A stretch of DNA of 64,000 nt from Desulfofundulus salinus (GCF_003627965.1 NZ_RBWE01000001.1:1285995-1349994), one strand, 5' to 3'. Positions 52,489 to 61,894 are shown, numbered from the stretch's first letter. Program-made: numbers and translations. Notes: generated by a model not told the origin, from the letters alone.

Positions 52489-52818
52489 GTGGTCAGCGAG
52501 AATATTCATACCTTAACAGACGCCACTTTCAGAGAGTTTGTAGCAGCGGCCCAGGTTCCCGTACTGGTGGACTTCTGGGCTGAGTGGTGCGGCCCGTGTA
52601 AGATGATTGCCCCGGTGGTGGAGGAAATAGCTGCGGAATATGCAGGCAAGGTACAGGTAGCCAAGCTTAACGTAGATGAAAACCAGAAAACACCGGCAGA
52701 CTATAAAGTTATCAGCATCCCCACTCTGATCGTCTTTAAGAATGGACAGGAAATAGAGCGTTCTATTGGTTTCAAAACTAAAAAGGAAATCAAGGCCCTG
52801 CTTGACAAGCACTTATAA
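52489..52818 (+). CDS. trxA: Thioredoxin
   Basis: A 109-residue classical thioredoxin. The redox motif [13 protein letters not shown] and the cis-proline loop [12 protein letters not shown] are complete. It is the general protein disulfide reductase of the cytoplasm. GTG 52489 follows GGGGAGAAAGG and gives the standard family length; an earlier TTG at 52432 would add 19 residues not seen in the family. Flanked by its own promoter and terminator. Confidence 0.96.
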   Translation: MVSENIHTLTDATFREFVAAAQVPVLVDFWAEWCGPCKMIAPVVEEIAAEYAGKVQVAKLNVDENQKTPADYKVISIPTLIVFKNGQEIERSIGFKTKKEIKALLDKHL

Positions 52819-52846
52819 ATCTCATCATTCCGCGGTGGAAAGAATT

Positions 52847-52883
52847 AAGGCACGTTCGGCAACGAACGTGCTTTAAATTTTTT
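52847..52883 (+). terminator. Intrinsic terminator after trxA
   Basis: AAGGCACGTTCG (52847-52858) pairs with CGAACGTGCTTT (52863-52874) around GCAA, with an AAATTTTTTT tail. Confidence 0.85.
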
Positions 52884-52960
52884 TGCGTAAACGTATTATC
52901 TCGTTAAAGAAATGACCATACTATTAGCAAGGTCGGGGATTTCAAAGGGAGGTGAAATCT

Positions 52961-53236
52961 GTGACGGGAATCAGTCTGGTGGAGTACTTTCAGAAAGTGA
53001 GTGAACGCCTGCCTACTGAAGCGGAAAGGGTCCTGATTGCCCTGATGGAACAGGGCAGCATGAATAAGGAGGAACTTTCCCTGACGGCAAAGGTAAAAAG
53101 GGCCGTTTTAGACCACGTGGTCATGCAGCTCTATGCCCTGGGCCTGGTTGATGTCTCCACCGAAGGCAAGAGTAAAATCTGCAGTGTGACCAAACTGGGC
53201 GGGGACTTTTTAACCCTGATCAAGAAGGCCAGCTAA
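52961..53236 (+). CDS. Small winged-helix protein
   Basis: 91 residues with a DNA-binding-like winged helix: LIALMEQGSMNKEELSLTAK, VLDHVVMQLYALGLVDVS and the wing SKICSVTKLGG. No cofactor or partner domain. GGGAGG lies 7 bases before GTG 52961. It is bounded by terminators on both sides, so it is a single-gene unit. Targets are unknown, and no named family is recognised. Confidence 0.7.
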   Translation: MTGISLVEYFQKVSERLPTEAERVLIALMEQGSMNKEELSLTAKVKRAVLDHVVMQLYALGLVDVSTEGKSKICSVTKLGGDFLTLIKKAS

Positions 53237-53262
53237 ACATGGCCGTTCAACTGACTGGTTGG

Positions 53263-53289
53263 CGCCGGCTTGGAAGCCGGCGTTTTTTT
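53263..53289 (+). terminator. Intrinsic terminator before rarA
   Basis: CGCCGGCTT and AAGCCGGCG (53263-53282) form a stem-loop followed by TTTTTTT. Confidence 0.8.
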
Positions 53290-53317
53290 AGTATAATTTA
53301 CCTGAGGTGAGTTTTCA

Positions 53318-54604
53318 ATGGACAACCTGTTCACCCAGTCCCTGGAACGCACGCTGGAGCGGGAGGCTCCCCTGGCCGATCGGATGCGCCCCACCACCCT
53401 GGATGAATTTGAAGAGCAGGCTGCCGTTGTGGGCAAGGGCACGCCCTTGCGCCGGGCCATCGAAGCCGACCAGCTGCGTTCCATCATTCTGTGGGGCCCG
53501 CCGGGGACGGGGAAAACCACCCTGGCCCGTATCATCGCCCGCATGACCCGGGCGCATTTTACCAGTCTCAACGCGGTCATGGCCGGGGTAAACGATATCC
53601 GCCGGGTGGTCCAGGAGGCAAGGGACCGGCGGGCCTATTACGGTCAAAAAACAATCCTCTTCATAGATGAAATTCACCGCTTCAACAAGGCCCAGCAGGA
53701 CGCCCTCCTCCCCTCGGTGGAAAACGGCTTGATAACCCTCATTGGTTCCACCACGGAAAACCCCATGTTTACCGTCAACCGTCCCCTTTTAAGCCGTTCA
53801 CAACTCTACCGCCTGGAACCTCTATCCGGTGAAGCCATTTACCGTATCCTGCAGCGGGCGCTTGCCGATAAAGAACGGGGCCTCGGGAAGTACCGGGTTG
53901 AAATCGAGCCGGAAGCATTGCGGCATTTCGTCCGGACGGCCAACGGTGATGCCCGGGCAGCCCTGAACTTTTTGGAAATGGCGGTGCTGACTACTCCCCC
54001 CGGCGAGGAAGGGGTACGGCGCGTTGATCTGGCGGTGGCCGAACAGGCCTCGGGGCGCCTGGTACTCAAATACGACCGGGAAGATGAGCATTACGATGTG
54101 GTCTCCGCCTTCATCAAGAGCATGCGGGGTTCCGATCCCCAGGCCACCGTTTACTGGCTGGCCCGCCTTATTTATGCCGGGGAAGATCCCGCCTTTATCT
54201 GCCGGCGGATGATGATCCATGCCGCCGAGGATGTGGGCCTGGCCGATCCCCGGGCCCTCCTGGTGGCCACCGCCGCGGCCCAGGCCGTGGAGCGGGTGGG
54301 ACTGCCGGAGGCCCGCATTATTATGGCCGAGGCCGCCCTGTATATCGCCAGGGCGCCCAAGAGCAATTCGGTGATCCGGGCCATTGACCGGGCCATGGCC
54401 GTGGTGGAAAAGGAGAGATCTCACCCGGTGCCCGTTCACCTGCGGGATGCCAGCTATCCCGGCGCTGCCGCCCTCGGCCACGGGAAGGGCTACAAGTACC
54501 CCCACGACTACCCGGGCCACCATGTGCCCCAGCAGTACCTTCCCCCGGAATTAACGGGTAAGGTGTTTTACGAGCCTTCCGGGCAGGGAGAAGAGAAGGA
54601 ATAA
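53318..54604 (+). CDS. rarA: Replication-associated recombination protein A (RarA/MgsA)
   Basis: A 428-residue AAA+ clamp-loader-like ATPase. Walker [12 protein letters not shown], Walker [21 protein letters not shown], sensor 1 LIGSTTENP, and the C-terminal tetramerisation region with [21 protein letters not shown]. It acts at stalled replication forks. GAGGTGAG precedes the ATG by 8 bases. In many Firmicutes it sits beside the iscR-iscS genes, as here. Confidence 0.95.
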   Translation: MDNLFTQSLERTLEREAPLADRMRPTTLDEFEEQAAVVGKGTPLRRAIEADQLRSIILWGPPGTGKTTLARIIARMTRAHFTSLNAVMAGVNDIRRVVQEARDRRAYYGQKTILFIDEIHRFNKAQQDALLPSVENGLITLIGSTTENPMFTVNRPLLSRSQLYRLEPLSGEAIYRILQRALADKERGLGKYRVEIEPEALRHFVRTANGDARAALNFLEMAVLTTPPGEEGVRRVDLAVAEQASGRLVLKYDREDEHYDVVSAFIKSMRGSDPQATVYWLARLIYAGEDPAFICRRMMIHAAEDVGLADPRALLVATAAAQAVERVGLPEARIIMAEAALYIARAPKSNSVIRAIDRAMAVVEKERSHPVPVHLRDASYPGAAALGHGKGYKYPHDYPGHHVPQQYLPPELTGKVFYEPSGQGEEKE

Positions 54605-54629
54605 ATCTTAGTGTTTTACTCGGTTTTCA

Positions 54630-54658
54630 TTGACACCCCTGATGGGATATGTTACAAT
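54630..54658 (+). promoter_or_regulatory. Sigma-A promoter of the isc cluster
   Basis: TTGACA (54630-54635), a 17-base spacer and TACAAT (54653-54658). The following 40 bases contain CCGAGTAATTTAGTATGATT, an imperfect dyad that could be an IscR site by position, since iscR is usually autoregulated; the operator call is weak. Confidence 0.8.
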
Positions 54659-54726
54659 CATCCCAAGAAATCCGAGTAATTTAGTATGATTTGAACATGG
54701 ATTCATAACCCGGGGGAGGTGACGGT

Positions 54727-55164
54727 TTGCGCCTGTCCACCAGGGGACACTACGGTCTTAAGGCCATGTTCGATCTGGCTCTACATTACGGGACGGAACC
54801 CATTCCCTTGAAGAGTGTGGCCGAAAGACAAAACCTTTCCGAGCACTATCTGGAACAGCTGATTGCCAGGTTACGCAAGGCCGGTTTGGTCAAAAGTGTC
54901 AGGGGAGCCCAGGGGGGGTATATCCTGGCCCGGGAGCCGGGGAAGATTACGGTGGGTGAGATAATCCGGGCCCTGGAGGGACCCATTGCGCCGGTGGAAT
55001 GCGTCAAGGAAGTGGATCCAAAAGAATGCGACCAGGCTGACTACTGCATTAGCCGTATTGTCTGGGCCCGGGTACGGGACAGTATCGCCGAGGTACTGGA
55101 TTCCATCAGCCTGGCCGATATGTGCCGCGATGCCGCAAAGATCCATCAAACCAGGGAGCTTTGA
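54727..55164 (+). CDS. iscR: Rrf2-family regulator IscR
   Basis: A 145-residue winged-helix repressor. The HTH covers IPLKSVAERQNLSEHYLEQL, with wing GGYILAREPGKITV. Three cysteines in VECVKEVDPKECDQADYC are the ligands of its [2Fe-2S] cluster. It senses cellular iron-sulfur status and normally controls its own operon. Start is TTG 54727 with GGGGGAGG 8 bases upstream. Cysteine desulfurase begins 26 bases after its stop. Confidence 0.93.
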   Translation: MRLSTRGHYGLKAMFDLALHYGTEPIPLKSVAERQNLSEHYLEQLIARLRKAGLVKSVRGAQGGYILAREPGKITVGEIIRALEGPIAPVECVKEVDPKECDQADYCISRIVWARVRDSIAEVLDSISLADMCRDAAKIHQTREL

Positions 55165-55190
55165 CCAAAAAAGAGGAGGCTAGACGCTGT

Positions 55191-56417
55191 ATGACCCGTC
55201 GAGTTTATTTCGACCACAGTGCCACTACTCCCGTACACCCGGAAGTGGTGGAGGAAATGTGCCGCTTTTTAAAAGATAATTTCGGTAATCCCACCAGCCT
55301 GCATTACTTTGGCCAGAAGGCCCGGAAGGCGGTGGAAGAAGCCAGGGAAAAGGTGGCCGCGGCTATTGGTGCCAATCCCGCCGAAATTGTTTTCACCAGC
55401 GGCGGTACGGAAGCCGATAACATGGCCATTCACGGAGTGGCCTATACCAACCGCAACCGGGGCAACCACATTATTACTTCTGCCGTAGAACATCATGCCG
55501 TCCTCAATACCGTAAAAGCCCTTGGCAAGCAGGGATTTACCGTTACCATTTTGCCGGTAGACCAGTACGGCATGGTCAGCGTGGAAGACGTAGCAGCCGC
55601 CATTACCGATAAGACCATTTTAATTACCATTATGCATGCCAACAACGAAGTGGGTACCATCATGCCCATTGCCGAAATCGGGCGCCTGGCCAGGGAAAGG
55701 GGCATTTTATTCCATACCGATGCGGTGCAGAGTTTTGGTAAAATTCCCGTCAATGTCGATGAATTAAACGTAGACCTGTTGACCATCTCCGGGCATAAGA
55801 TCTATGGCCCCAAAGGCATTGGCGCCCTTTATATCCGTAAAGGTACCCGCTGGAGACAGACCCTCTTCCATGGCGGCGCCCAGGAACGGCTGCGCCGGGC
55901 GGGGACGGAGAACACTCCCGGAATTATTGGCCTGGGCAAGGCAGCGGAGCTGGCCATGGCCAATATGGAGCAGGAGGCGGCTTACCTCACCAGGTTGCGG
56001 GACAGGCTCATTCGTGAGGTGACGGAAAAAATAAGTCACGTGCGTCTCACGGGCCATCCCACCAAACGTCTGCCCAACCATGCCAGTTTCTGTTTTGAGT
56101 TTATTGAAGGCGAGTCCATGCTTTTAAGCCTGGACCTGCAGGGTATTGCCGCTTCCAGCGGCTCGGCCTGCACTTCCGGTTCCCTGGAGCCATCCCACGT
56201 TTTGCTGGCCATGGGCATCCCCCACGAAGTGGCCCACGGTTCCATCCGTATAACTCTGGGCAGGGATAATACGGAAGAAGATATCGATTACTTCCTGGAG
56301 GTCATGCCACCGATTGTGGAAAGGCTACGGGCCATGTCTCCCCTGGATCAGGAGACGGAATTTGCCCTTTCCGACCGGTGTAACGGTTGCCGGGTCAGTC
56401 ATACCTGTCGTGTTTAA
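55191..56417 (+). CDS. iscS: Cysteine desulfurase (IscS/NifS)
   Basis: A 408-residue PLP enzyme that takes sulfur from cysteine for cluster and tRNA thiolation. YFDHSATTP starts the fold, EHHAV and the PLP Lys in SGHKIYGPKG follow, and the persulfide Cys is in SSGSACTSGSLEPSHV. An extra C-terminal cysteine tail (RCNGCRVSHTC) is unlike E. coli IscS and could bind a metal. AGAGGAGG precedes ATG 55191. Confidence 0.95.
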   Translation: MTRRVYFDHSATTPVHPEVVEEMCRFLKDNFGNPTSLHYFGQKARKAVEEAREKVAAAIGANPAEIVFTSGGTEADNMAIHGVAYTNRNRGNHIITSAVEHHAVLNTVKALGKQGFTVTILPVDQYGMVSVEDVAAAITDKTILITIMHANNEVGTIMPIAEIGRLARERGILFHTDAVQSFGKIPVNVDELNVDLLTISGHKIYGPKGIGALYIRKGTRWRQTLFHGGAQERLRRAGTENTPGIIGLGKAAELAMANMEQEAAYLTRLRDRLIREVTEKISHVRLTGHPTKRLPNHASFCFEFIEGESMLLSLDLQGIAASSGSACTSGSLEPSHVLLAMGIPHEVAHGSIRITLGRDNTEEDIDYFLEVMPPIVERLRAMSPLDQETEFALSDRCNGCRVSHTCRV

Positions 56418-56434
56418 GGGGGTTCGCCAAAGCG

Positions 56435-56806
56435 ATGTATTCAGAAAAAGTAATGGACCATTTTACCAATCCCCGCAATGTGGGAGAAATTCCCGATGCC
56501 GATGGCGTGGGCCAGGTGGGCAACCCGGTATGCGGGGATATCATGAAAATCTATATTAAAGTAAAAGATAATATTATCGAGGACATTAAGTTTAAAACCT
56601 TTGGTTGCGGGGCGGCCATTGCCACCAGCAGCATGGTAACCGAACTGGTTAAAGGGAAGACCCTGGAAGAGGCCATGCAGGTGAGCAACAAGCAGGTGGC
56701 CGAGGCTCTGGGCGGGCTGCCTCCCCAGAAAATGCACTGTTCCAACCTGGCCGCTGATGCCCTGCATGCGGCCATCCAGGATTACCTCAGCAAAAAGAAC
56801 GGGTGA
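56435..56806 (+). CDS. iscU: Iron-sulfur cluster scaffold IscU/NifU
   Basis: A 123-residue scaffold protein. The three conserved cluster cysteines lie in GNPVCGD, FGCGAAIA and KMHCSNLA, with the GD aspartate following the first. It assembles [2Fe-2S] and [4Fe-4S] clusters with sulfur from the preceding desulfurase. AAGGGGG lies about 12 bases upstream of ATG 56435. mnmA starts 4 bases after the stop. Confidence 0.95.
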   Translation: MYSEKVMDHFTNPRNVGEIPDADGVGQVGNPVCGDIMKIYIKVKDNIIEDIKFKTFGCGAAIATSSMVTELVKGKTLEEAMQVSNKQVAEALGGLPPQKMHCSNLAADALHAAIQDYLSKKNG

Positions 56807-56810
56807 AATT

Positions 56811-57914
56811 ATGAAACCAAGGGTTGTCGTGGCCATGAGCGGCGGCGTGGACAGTTCGGTCACTGCCGCCCTTTTGGTTGAAAGGGGCTATGAAGTAATC
56901 GGGGTGACCATGCAAATCTGGGATCCCAGCGTCACCGAGGTGGCCGGGGAACACGTGGGCTGTTGTTCCCTGGCCGCCGTTGAAGACGCCCGCCGGGTGG
57001 CCCACCGGCTGGGTATTCCCTATTACGTGCTTAATTTCCGCGAAATTTTTGAGGATAAGGTGGTAAACTATTTTTGTGCGGAATATCTCCGGGGGCGGAC
57101 ACCCAACCCCTGCATTGCCTGCAACCGCTATATCAAGTTTGAAAGCCTGCTGCAAAAGGCCCGCTCCCTGGGAGCCAGTTATGTGGCCACAGGCCATTAT
57201 GCCCGGATAACTTACGATGAGGACCGGAGGCGTTACGTTTTGCGCCGGGCGGCCGACACCCACAAAGATCAAACTTATGTGTTATACAACATGACCCAGG
57301 AGCAACTGGCGCACACGTTGATGCCTTTAGGGGATTATACCAAGGAACAGGTGCGCCGCATGGCGGCGGAAAGGGACCTGCCGGTGGCGGAAAAGCCTGA
57401 AAGCCAGGAAATCTGCTTTATCCCCGATAACGATTACCACCACTTCTTAAGAGAGCGGGCGGGGGCTGAAATTAAGCCGGGGCCTTTCCTCGATCTCCAG
57501 GGTAACGTTATTGGCCAGCACCGGGGTATACCCTTTTATACTATCGGCCAGCGCCGGGGATTGGGCATCGCCGCGGGGCAAAGGCTCTATGTGGTGGACA
57601 TTGACCCCGAGCGCAATGCTGTTGTGCTGGGGCCGGAGGATGCCGTCCTGGGGGATGAGCTGGTGGCGGAGGACAATAATTTTATTTTAATTGAAAAGCT
57701 GACCGCACCAATGGAAGTATCCGCCCAGATCCGCTACAATTCCCGCCCGGCACCGGCGGTCATCAGCCCTCTGGATGATGACCGGTTACTGGTTCGTTTT
57801 GCCAAACCCCAGCGGGCCATCACCCCCGGCCAGTCGGTGGTCTACTACCAGGGGGACTACGTGGTTGGTGGAGGCATTATTGCCCAGAGGCGCTCTGGCC
57901 CACATAACGGCTAA
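56811..57914 (+). CDS. mnmA: tRNA-specific 2-thiouridylase MnmA
   Basis: A 367-residue PP-loop ATPase. The loop reads AMSGGVDSSVTAALL; the catalytic cysteines are in NPCIACNRYIKF and SQEICFIPD. It thiolates U34 of tRNA-Lys, -Glu and -Gln using sulfur from the adjacent desulfurase, and the genes are therefore grouped. A later part contains the YTIGQRRGLGI motif. Start ATG 56811 follows the iscU stop closely, so translation is likely coupled. Confidence 0.96.
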   Translation: MKPRVVVAMSGGVDSSVTAALLVERGYEVIGVTMQIWDPSVTEVAGEHVGCCSLAAVEDARRVAHRLGIPYYVLNFREIFEDKVVNYFCAEYLRGRTPNPCIACNRYIKFESLLQKARSLGASYVATGHYARITYDEDRRRYVLRRAADTHKDQTYVLYNMTQEQLAHTLMPLGDYTKEQVRRMAAERDLPVAEKPESQEICFIPDNDYHHFLRERAGAEIKPGPFLDLQGNVIGQHRGIPFYTIGQRRGLGIAAGQRLYVVDIDPERNAVVLGPEDAVLGDELVAEDNNFILIEKLTAPMEVSAQIRYNSRPAPAVISPLDDDRLLVRFAKPQRAITPGQSVVYYQGDYVVGGGIIAQRRSGPHNG

Positions 57915-58029
57915 GATGTTTCCAGTATTTAGGGCTTGTTGCGACAAATGGCGAGACGTGACGGCGTATTTTTTTTGTTCCGGCCGGGCATAATGCAGGT
58001 GTAAAGGATGAAACAGGAGGCGAAGCTAT

Positions 58030-58203
58030 TTGAATTGCCCGGTTTGTGGTGGTAAAGCTACCGGGAAAGTGGGCCAGGACCAGTATTACTGCTGGGATTG
58101 TTGCGTAGAATACCGCATCAATAAAGAAGGTGTGCAGATTTACGAACTGGCTGAAGATGGCAGTCTGGTAGCCTTTGATCCGCATAACGAATTCCTGCTT
58201 TAA
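58030..58203 (+). CDS. Small zinc-ribbon protein
   Basis: A 57-residue frame from TTG 58030, with AGGAGG 9 bases upstream. It begins LNCPVCGGKATGKVG and continues QYYCWDCCVEY, giving a CxxC...CxxC zinc ribbon, then a short acidic end. No catalytic domain. It is followed 15-25 bases later by another small gene and both probably share a transcript. Function unknown. Confidence 0.7.
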   Translation: MNCPVCGGKATGKVGQDQYYCWDCCVEYRINKEGVQIYELAEDGSLVAFDPHNEFLL

Positions 58204-58227
58204 TTTTTCGCCAGGGGGGTGAAGGTG

Positions 58228-58422
58228 GTGCGTATGGGCTTCTGGCGCGGTGTCATTGCCGGCAGTGTACTGGGAGCAGTGATCGGTATTCTCATGGCCC
58301 CCCCACAAAGAAAACCGGAGCAGAGGAGTATTTTTCGCATTGTGCGGAGCAGCCGTCCCGGGTCCAGGACACAAAGGATACTCCGGGGAGTGACCAGCAG
58401 AGTCAGCGATATTATCCGCTAA
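58228..58422 (+). CDS. Small YtxH-like membrane protein
   Basis: About 64 residues: one N-terminal helix with glycines (GFWRGVIAGSVLGAVIGIL), then MAPPQ and a strongly basic tail (RSSRPGSRTQRILRGVTSR). The glycine-rich helix and APP turn resemble YtxH/gas-vesicle-like stress proteins. GGGGGG at 58213-58218 supports GTG 58228; GTG 58219 and ATG 58234 in the same frame are possible. A terminator overlaps the stop codon. Confidence 0.65.
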   Translation: MRMGFWRGVIAGSVLGAVIGILMAPPQRKPEQRSIFRIVRSSRPGSRTQRILRGVTSRVSDIIR

Positions 58423-58451
58423 AGTGAGGAAATTCCTCACTTTTTCTTTTT
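58421..58451 (+). terminator. Intrinsic terminator overlapping the stop codon
   Basis: AAAGTGAGG (58421-58429) pairs with CCTCACTTT (58435-58443) and a TTTTTCTTTTT tail follows. The first base pairs include the end of the TAA stop. Confidence 0.85.
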
Positions 58452-58504
58452 ATGCTAAGGTTATCCCCACTTTTAACCTAGCCATTAACAGCGCATAAAA
58501 TGCC

Positions 58505-58708
58505 GCTGTTTTGCACGAAGCGAGCGACCTTGAGCCAAGCAGGTGCCAAACTTAGCAAGACCGAGGGCGGAGGCGGGGCCGAGGGCATGGATGCCCGAGG
58601 CCGGCCCCTGAGGTATGGATGCCGAATGGGCCGGGAACCCCGCCGGAGCCCGAGGTCGAGCGCTAGTTTGGCCTGCGAGGCGAACGGAGCGAGCGCGTGC
58701 AAAACAGC
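58505..58708. repeat. Large self-complementary intergenic element
   Basis: GCTGTTTTGCACG (58505-58517) is the exact reverse complement of 58696-58708. Nested inside, GCCAAACTTAGC (58545-58556) pairs with GCTAGTTTGGC (58662-58672), GGCGGGG pairs with CCCCGCC, and a short apical hairpin GGGCATGGATGCCC is present. The 204-base unit can fold as one long branched hairpin, is G+C-rich and contains repeated GCGAGCG and GGCATGGATGCC strings. No T tract follows. It looks like a mobile or structured-RNA repeat rather than a gene; an open frame through it is incidental. Confidence 0.7.
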
Positions 58709-58763
58709 AGGCGAGTACAGAGTTACCTGCTGAATCTTAATACAAACGTTCAAAGCCTCTCCC

Positions 58764-58793
58764 TTGACACCGTACAGGCACTTTTTGTATAAT
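58764..58793 (+). promoter_or_regulatory. Sigma-A promoter of alaS
   Basis: TTGACA (58764-58769), an 18-base spacer and TATAAT (58788-58793), 75 bases before the GTG start. The leader has no T-box consensus. Confidence 0.85.
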
Positions 58794-58867
58794 TACTCCG
58801 AAATTATGATGGGCTTTCCTTACACCGGCGAAGAGCGGTTTTTCTTTTTAAACGGGAGGTAAGTATC

Positions 58868-61504
58868 GTGACCGGGAAGGAGATCAGGGAAAAATTTCTC
58901 AAATTTTTTGAAGCGAGGGGGCACCGCATTCTGCCCAGCGCTTCCTTGATTCCCACGAACGATCCCAGCCTTTTATGGACGGCCGCGGGAATGGTTCCCT
59001 TTAAACCTTATTTCACGGGTGCCGCCAAACCGGAGGTGCGGAGGGTAGCCACCTGCCAGAAGTGCCTGCGCACGCCGGATATTGAGTCGGTTGGCCGTAC
59101 GGCCCGGCATCATACCTTCTTTGAGATGCTGGGCAATTTCTCCTTTGGGGATTATTTTAAAGAAAAGGCCATCCCCTGGGCCTGGGAGTTCACCACCAGG
59201 GTTTTGGGATTGCCGGAGGAAAAGTTGTGGATTTCCATTTACCTGAATGATGATGAGGCCTTTGACATCTGGCACCGGGAGGTGGGCGTCCCCGCCGAAC
59301 GCATTGTGCGCATGGGCAAAGACACCAACTTCTGGGAAATCGGGGTTGGTCCCTGCGGTCCCTGTTCGGAGATTTACGTTGACCTGGGAGAAGAGCGGGG
59401 GTGCGGTTCCGCCGGCTGCGGGGTGGGCTGCGACTGTGACCGTTACCTGGAGATCTGGAACCTGGTGTTTATCCAGTTTTTCCGGGATGAAGCCGGGAAT
59501 TATACGCCGCTGGCCAGCAAGGGTATTGATACCGGTATGGGTTTGGAGCGGGTAGCTTCCGTGTTGCAGGGAGTGCCCAGCAACTTCGATACCGACCTGT
59601 TCCGGGAAATCATGGATTTTACTGCCGGCCTGGCGGGCGTAAAATACGGTGCCGACGGCAAAACCGACATGGCTCTGAAGGTAATTGCCGATCACTGCCG
59701 GGCGGTCACTTTTGCCATTTCCGACGGGGCCCTGCCTTCCAACGAGGGGCGGGGTTATGTACTCCGGCGGCTTTTGCGCCGGGCGGTGCGTTTTGGACGG
59801 GTGCTGGGACTGCACGAACCTTTCCTTTACCAGGTGGCCGGGGCGGTGATCAAACAGATGGCCGGTGCCTATCCCGAGCTGCCGGCCAATCAAGGGCATG
59901 TGCTGAAAATAATCCGCAGTGAAGAAGAACGTTTCGGAGAAACCCTGGCCCAGGGTACGGAAATTTTGAACCGTCTGGTTCAGGAGGCCAGGGCCGCCGG
60001 CTCCACGGTCATCCGGGGAGAGGATGCCTTCCGCCTTTATGACACCTACGGTTTTCCCCTGGAGTTAACCCGGGAAATGGCTGCCGAGGAAGGGTTAACC
60101 GTGGATGAGGAGGCTTTTGCCCGGGCCATGGAGGAGCAGCGGGAAAGGGCCCGCCGCGCGCGCCAGGAAACGGAATACCTTTCCGAGAAGGACGCCTTTT
60201 ATCAAGTACTGCGGGATAAGCTGGGGGAAACCCGTTTTGTGGGCTACGATACCCTGGAAGCCCGGGGTAAGGTTCTGACCCTGCTTAAAGAAGGGCGTCC
60301 GGTGGACAAGGCGGTTGCCGGTGAGGAAGTGGAATTCATCCTGGATGTGACTCCCTGTTATGCCGAATCGGGCGGGCAGGTATCCGACCACGCCCGGGTC
60401 AGCGCCCCTGAACTGGAGGTTCAGGTCCTGGAGGTTTCCCGTCCTGTTGAAGGACTCATTGTTCACCGGGGCAAAGTCCAGAACGGGGTTTTGAAGGAAA
60501 ATGATAGCGTACTGGTAGTGGTTGACGGTAAGCGCCGCCGCGACACTGCCCGCAATCATTCGGCGACCCACCTGCTCCATAAGGCCTTGAAGGAAGTCCT
60601 CGGCCCCCACGTGAATCAGGCCGGTTCTTTAGTGGAACCGGATCGCCTGCGCTTTGACTTTACCCATTATGCTCCGGTGTCCCCGGAAGAACTGCACCGC
60701 ATAGAGGAAATGGTAAACCAGGCGGTGCTTGAAAATCTCCCGGTCCAGACCTTCATTACCTCCCTGGAAGAGGCGCAGGCCATGGGGGCGGCTGCCCTCT
60801 TTGGCGAGAAATACGGGGAACATGTCCGCGTGGTTAAGATGGGGGACTTCAGCCTGGAACTTTGTGGCGGTACCCATGTGAGATCCACCGCTGAAATTGG
60901 GCTTTTTAAATTAATTAGCGAGGGCAGTGTGGGTGCCGGGTTGCGCCGGGTGGAGGCGGTGACCGGTGCCGGGGCGCTGCGTTATGTCCGGGCCCGGGAG
61001 GAACAGCTGGCCCAGATCGCGTCCCTGGTCAAGGCTACCCCGGCGGAAGTGGTACACCGGGTGGAGTCCCTGGTGAAGGAAGTAAAAGAACTGGAACGGG
61101 AAAGCGAAGGGTTGCGTGCCCGGCTGGCCCGTTACGAAGTGCAGAGCCTGCTGGAACAGGTGAAAGACCTGGACGGCGCCAAGTTCCTGGCCGCTAAAAC
61201 CAGCGCTCCCGATATGGACAGCCTGCGGGCAATGGTGGACCTGTTGCGGGAGCGGCTTGGTTCGGCGGTAATTCTCCTGGCCAGCCCGGCAGGGGAAAGG
61301 GTCAACCTGGTGGCGGCAGTGACGAAAGATTTGCTACCCAGGGGATTACATGCCGGCAAGCTGGTTAAGGAAGTGGCTTCCATGCTTGGCGGTGGAGGCG
61401 GCGGAAGGCCGGAGATGGCTCAGGCAGGAGGCAAGGATGCCTCCCGACTCCAGGAGGCGCTGCAAAAGGCCTACACCGTGGCTATAGGACAGTTAAAGAG
61501 CTAA
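58868..61504 (+). CDS. alaS: Alanyl-tRNA synthetase
   Basis: An 878-residue class II enzyme. Aminoacylation core with PSASLIPTNDPSLLWTAAGM, GRTARHHTFFEMLGNFSFGDYF written here in part as HHTFFEMLGNF, and GVGPCGPCSEIY; the editing domain has the zinc ligands HSATHLLH and CGGTHV; a C-terminal DHHA1/C-Ala region ends with GGGGGGRPEMAQAGG. It charges and proofreads tRNA-Ala. The GTG 58868 start follows CGGGAGG. The ireB-ruvX cluster downstream is the common Firmicutes order. Confidence 0.97.
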   Translation: MTGKEIREKFLKFFEARGHRILPSASLIPTNDPSLLWTAAGMVPFKPYFTGAAKPEVRRVATCQKCLRTPDIESVGRTARHHTFFEMLGNFSFGDYFKEKAIPWAWEFTTRVLGLPEEKLWISIYLNDDEAFDIWHREVGVPAERIVRMGKDTNFWEIGVGPCGPCSEIYVDLGEERGCGSAGCGVGCDCDRYLEIWNLVFIQFFRDEAGNYTPLASKGIDTGMGLERVASVLQGVPSNFDTDLFREIMDFTAGLAGVKYGADGKTDMALKVIADHCRAVTFAISDGALPSNEGRGYVLRRLLRRAVRFGRVLGLHEPFLYQVAGAVIKQMAGAYPELPANQGHVLKIIRSEEERFGETLAQGTEILNRLVQEARAAGSTVIRGEDAFRLYDTYGFPLELTREMAAEEGLTVDEEAFARAMEEQRERARRARQETEYLSEKDAFYQVLRDKLGETRFVGYDTLEARGKVLTLLKEGRPVDKAVAGEEVEFILDVTPCYAESGGQVSDHARVSAPELEVQVLEVSRPVEGLIVHRGKVQNGVLKENDSVLVVVDGKRRRDTARNHSATHLLHKALKEVLGPHVNQAGSLVEPDRLRFDFTHYAPVSPEELHRIEEMVNQAVLENLPVQTFITSLEEAQAMGAAALFGEKYGEHVRVVKMGDFSLELCGGTHVRSTAEIGLFKLISEGSVGAGLRRVEAVTGAGALRYVRAREEQLAQIASLVKATPAEVVHRVESLVKEVKELERESEGLRARLARYEVQSLLEQVKDLDGAKFLAAKTSAPDMDSLRAMVDLLRERLGSAVILLASPAGERVNLVAAVTKDLLPRGLHAGKLVKEVASMLGGGGGGRPEMAQAGGKDASRLQEALQKAYTVAIGQLKS

Positions 61505-61528
61505 GCGGGTTTTGACCCGCTTTTTTTA
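61505..61528 (+). terminator. Intrinsic terminator after alaS
   Basis: GCGGGT (61505-61510) and ACCCGC (61515-61520) form a stem with loop TTTG, followed by TTTTTTT. It begins at the stop codon. Confidence 0.85.
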
Positions 61529-61618
61529 TCCTGGTAGTTTTTTGACAATAGAGGAAAAAGGGTTGGACCAACGAATATAGATCCCAGAGGGGGTTATATT
61601 CTTAAAAAGGGGGGGCTT

Positions 61619-61894
61619 TTGGCCGTGAGCAGGGAAACTTCCGAAAATACCGTTATGTTCAAGGTTGAAGCGGAGGAAGTAAACCAGGCGAAGGAAATAC
61701 TGCTTTCAGTGTATGCCGCGCTGAAGGAAAAGGGATACAATCCGATCAACCAGCTTGTAGGCTATTTATTATCCGGGGACCCGGCCTATATTACCAGCCA
61801 CAACAATGCCCGCAGCAAAATCAGGCGGCTGGAACGGGACGAGCTGCTGGAAGAGCTGGTGAGAAGCTACTTAAAGGATGCAGAAGCTATTTAA
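61619..61894 (+). CDS. ireB: IreB family regulatory phosphoprotein
   Basis: A 91-residue protein of the UPF0297/YrzL family. Conserved parts are [31 protein letters not shown] and [19 protein letters not shown]. In Enterococcus it is phosphorylated by the Ser/Thr kinase IreK and tunes cephalosporin resistance. GGGGGG is close upstream of TTG 61619; GTG 61625 is a possible alternative. It is the first gene of a run with ruvX and yrzB, interrupted here by an aldo/keto reductase gene. Confidence 0.92.
   Translation: MAVSRETSENTVMFKVEAEEVNQAKEILLSVYAALKEKGYNPINQLVGYLLSGDPAYITSHNNARSKIRRLERDELLEELVRSYLKDAEAI

Noticed and set aside
57930-57965. Spo0A box (TTGCGACAAATGG) before the small zinc-ribbon gene
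   Set aside because: It differs from the consensus TTCGACAA core and no other support for sporulation control is visible here.
58500-58733. 77-codon open frame
   Set aside because: It runs through the self-complementary element, has biased low-complexity composition and no ribosome site. The DNA structure explains it better.
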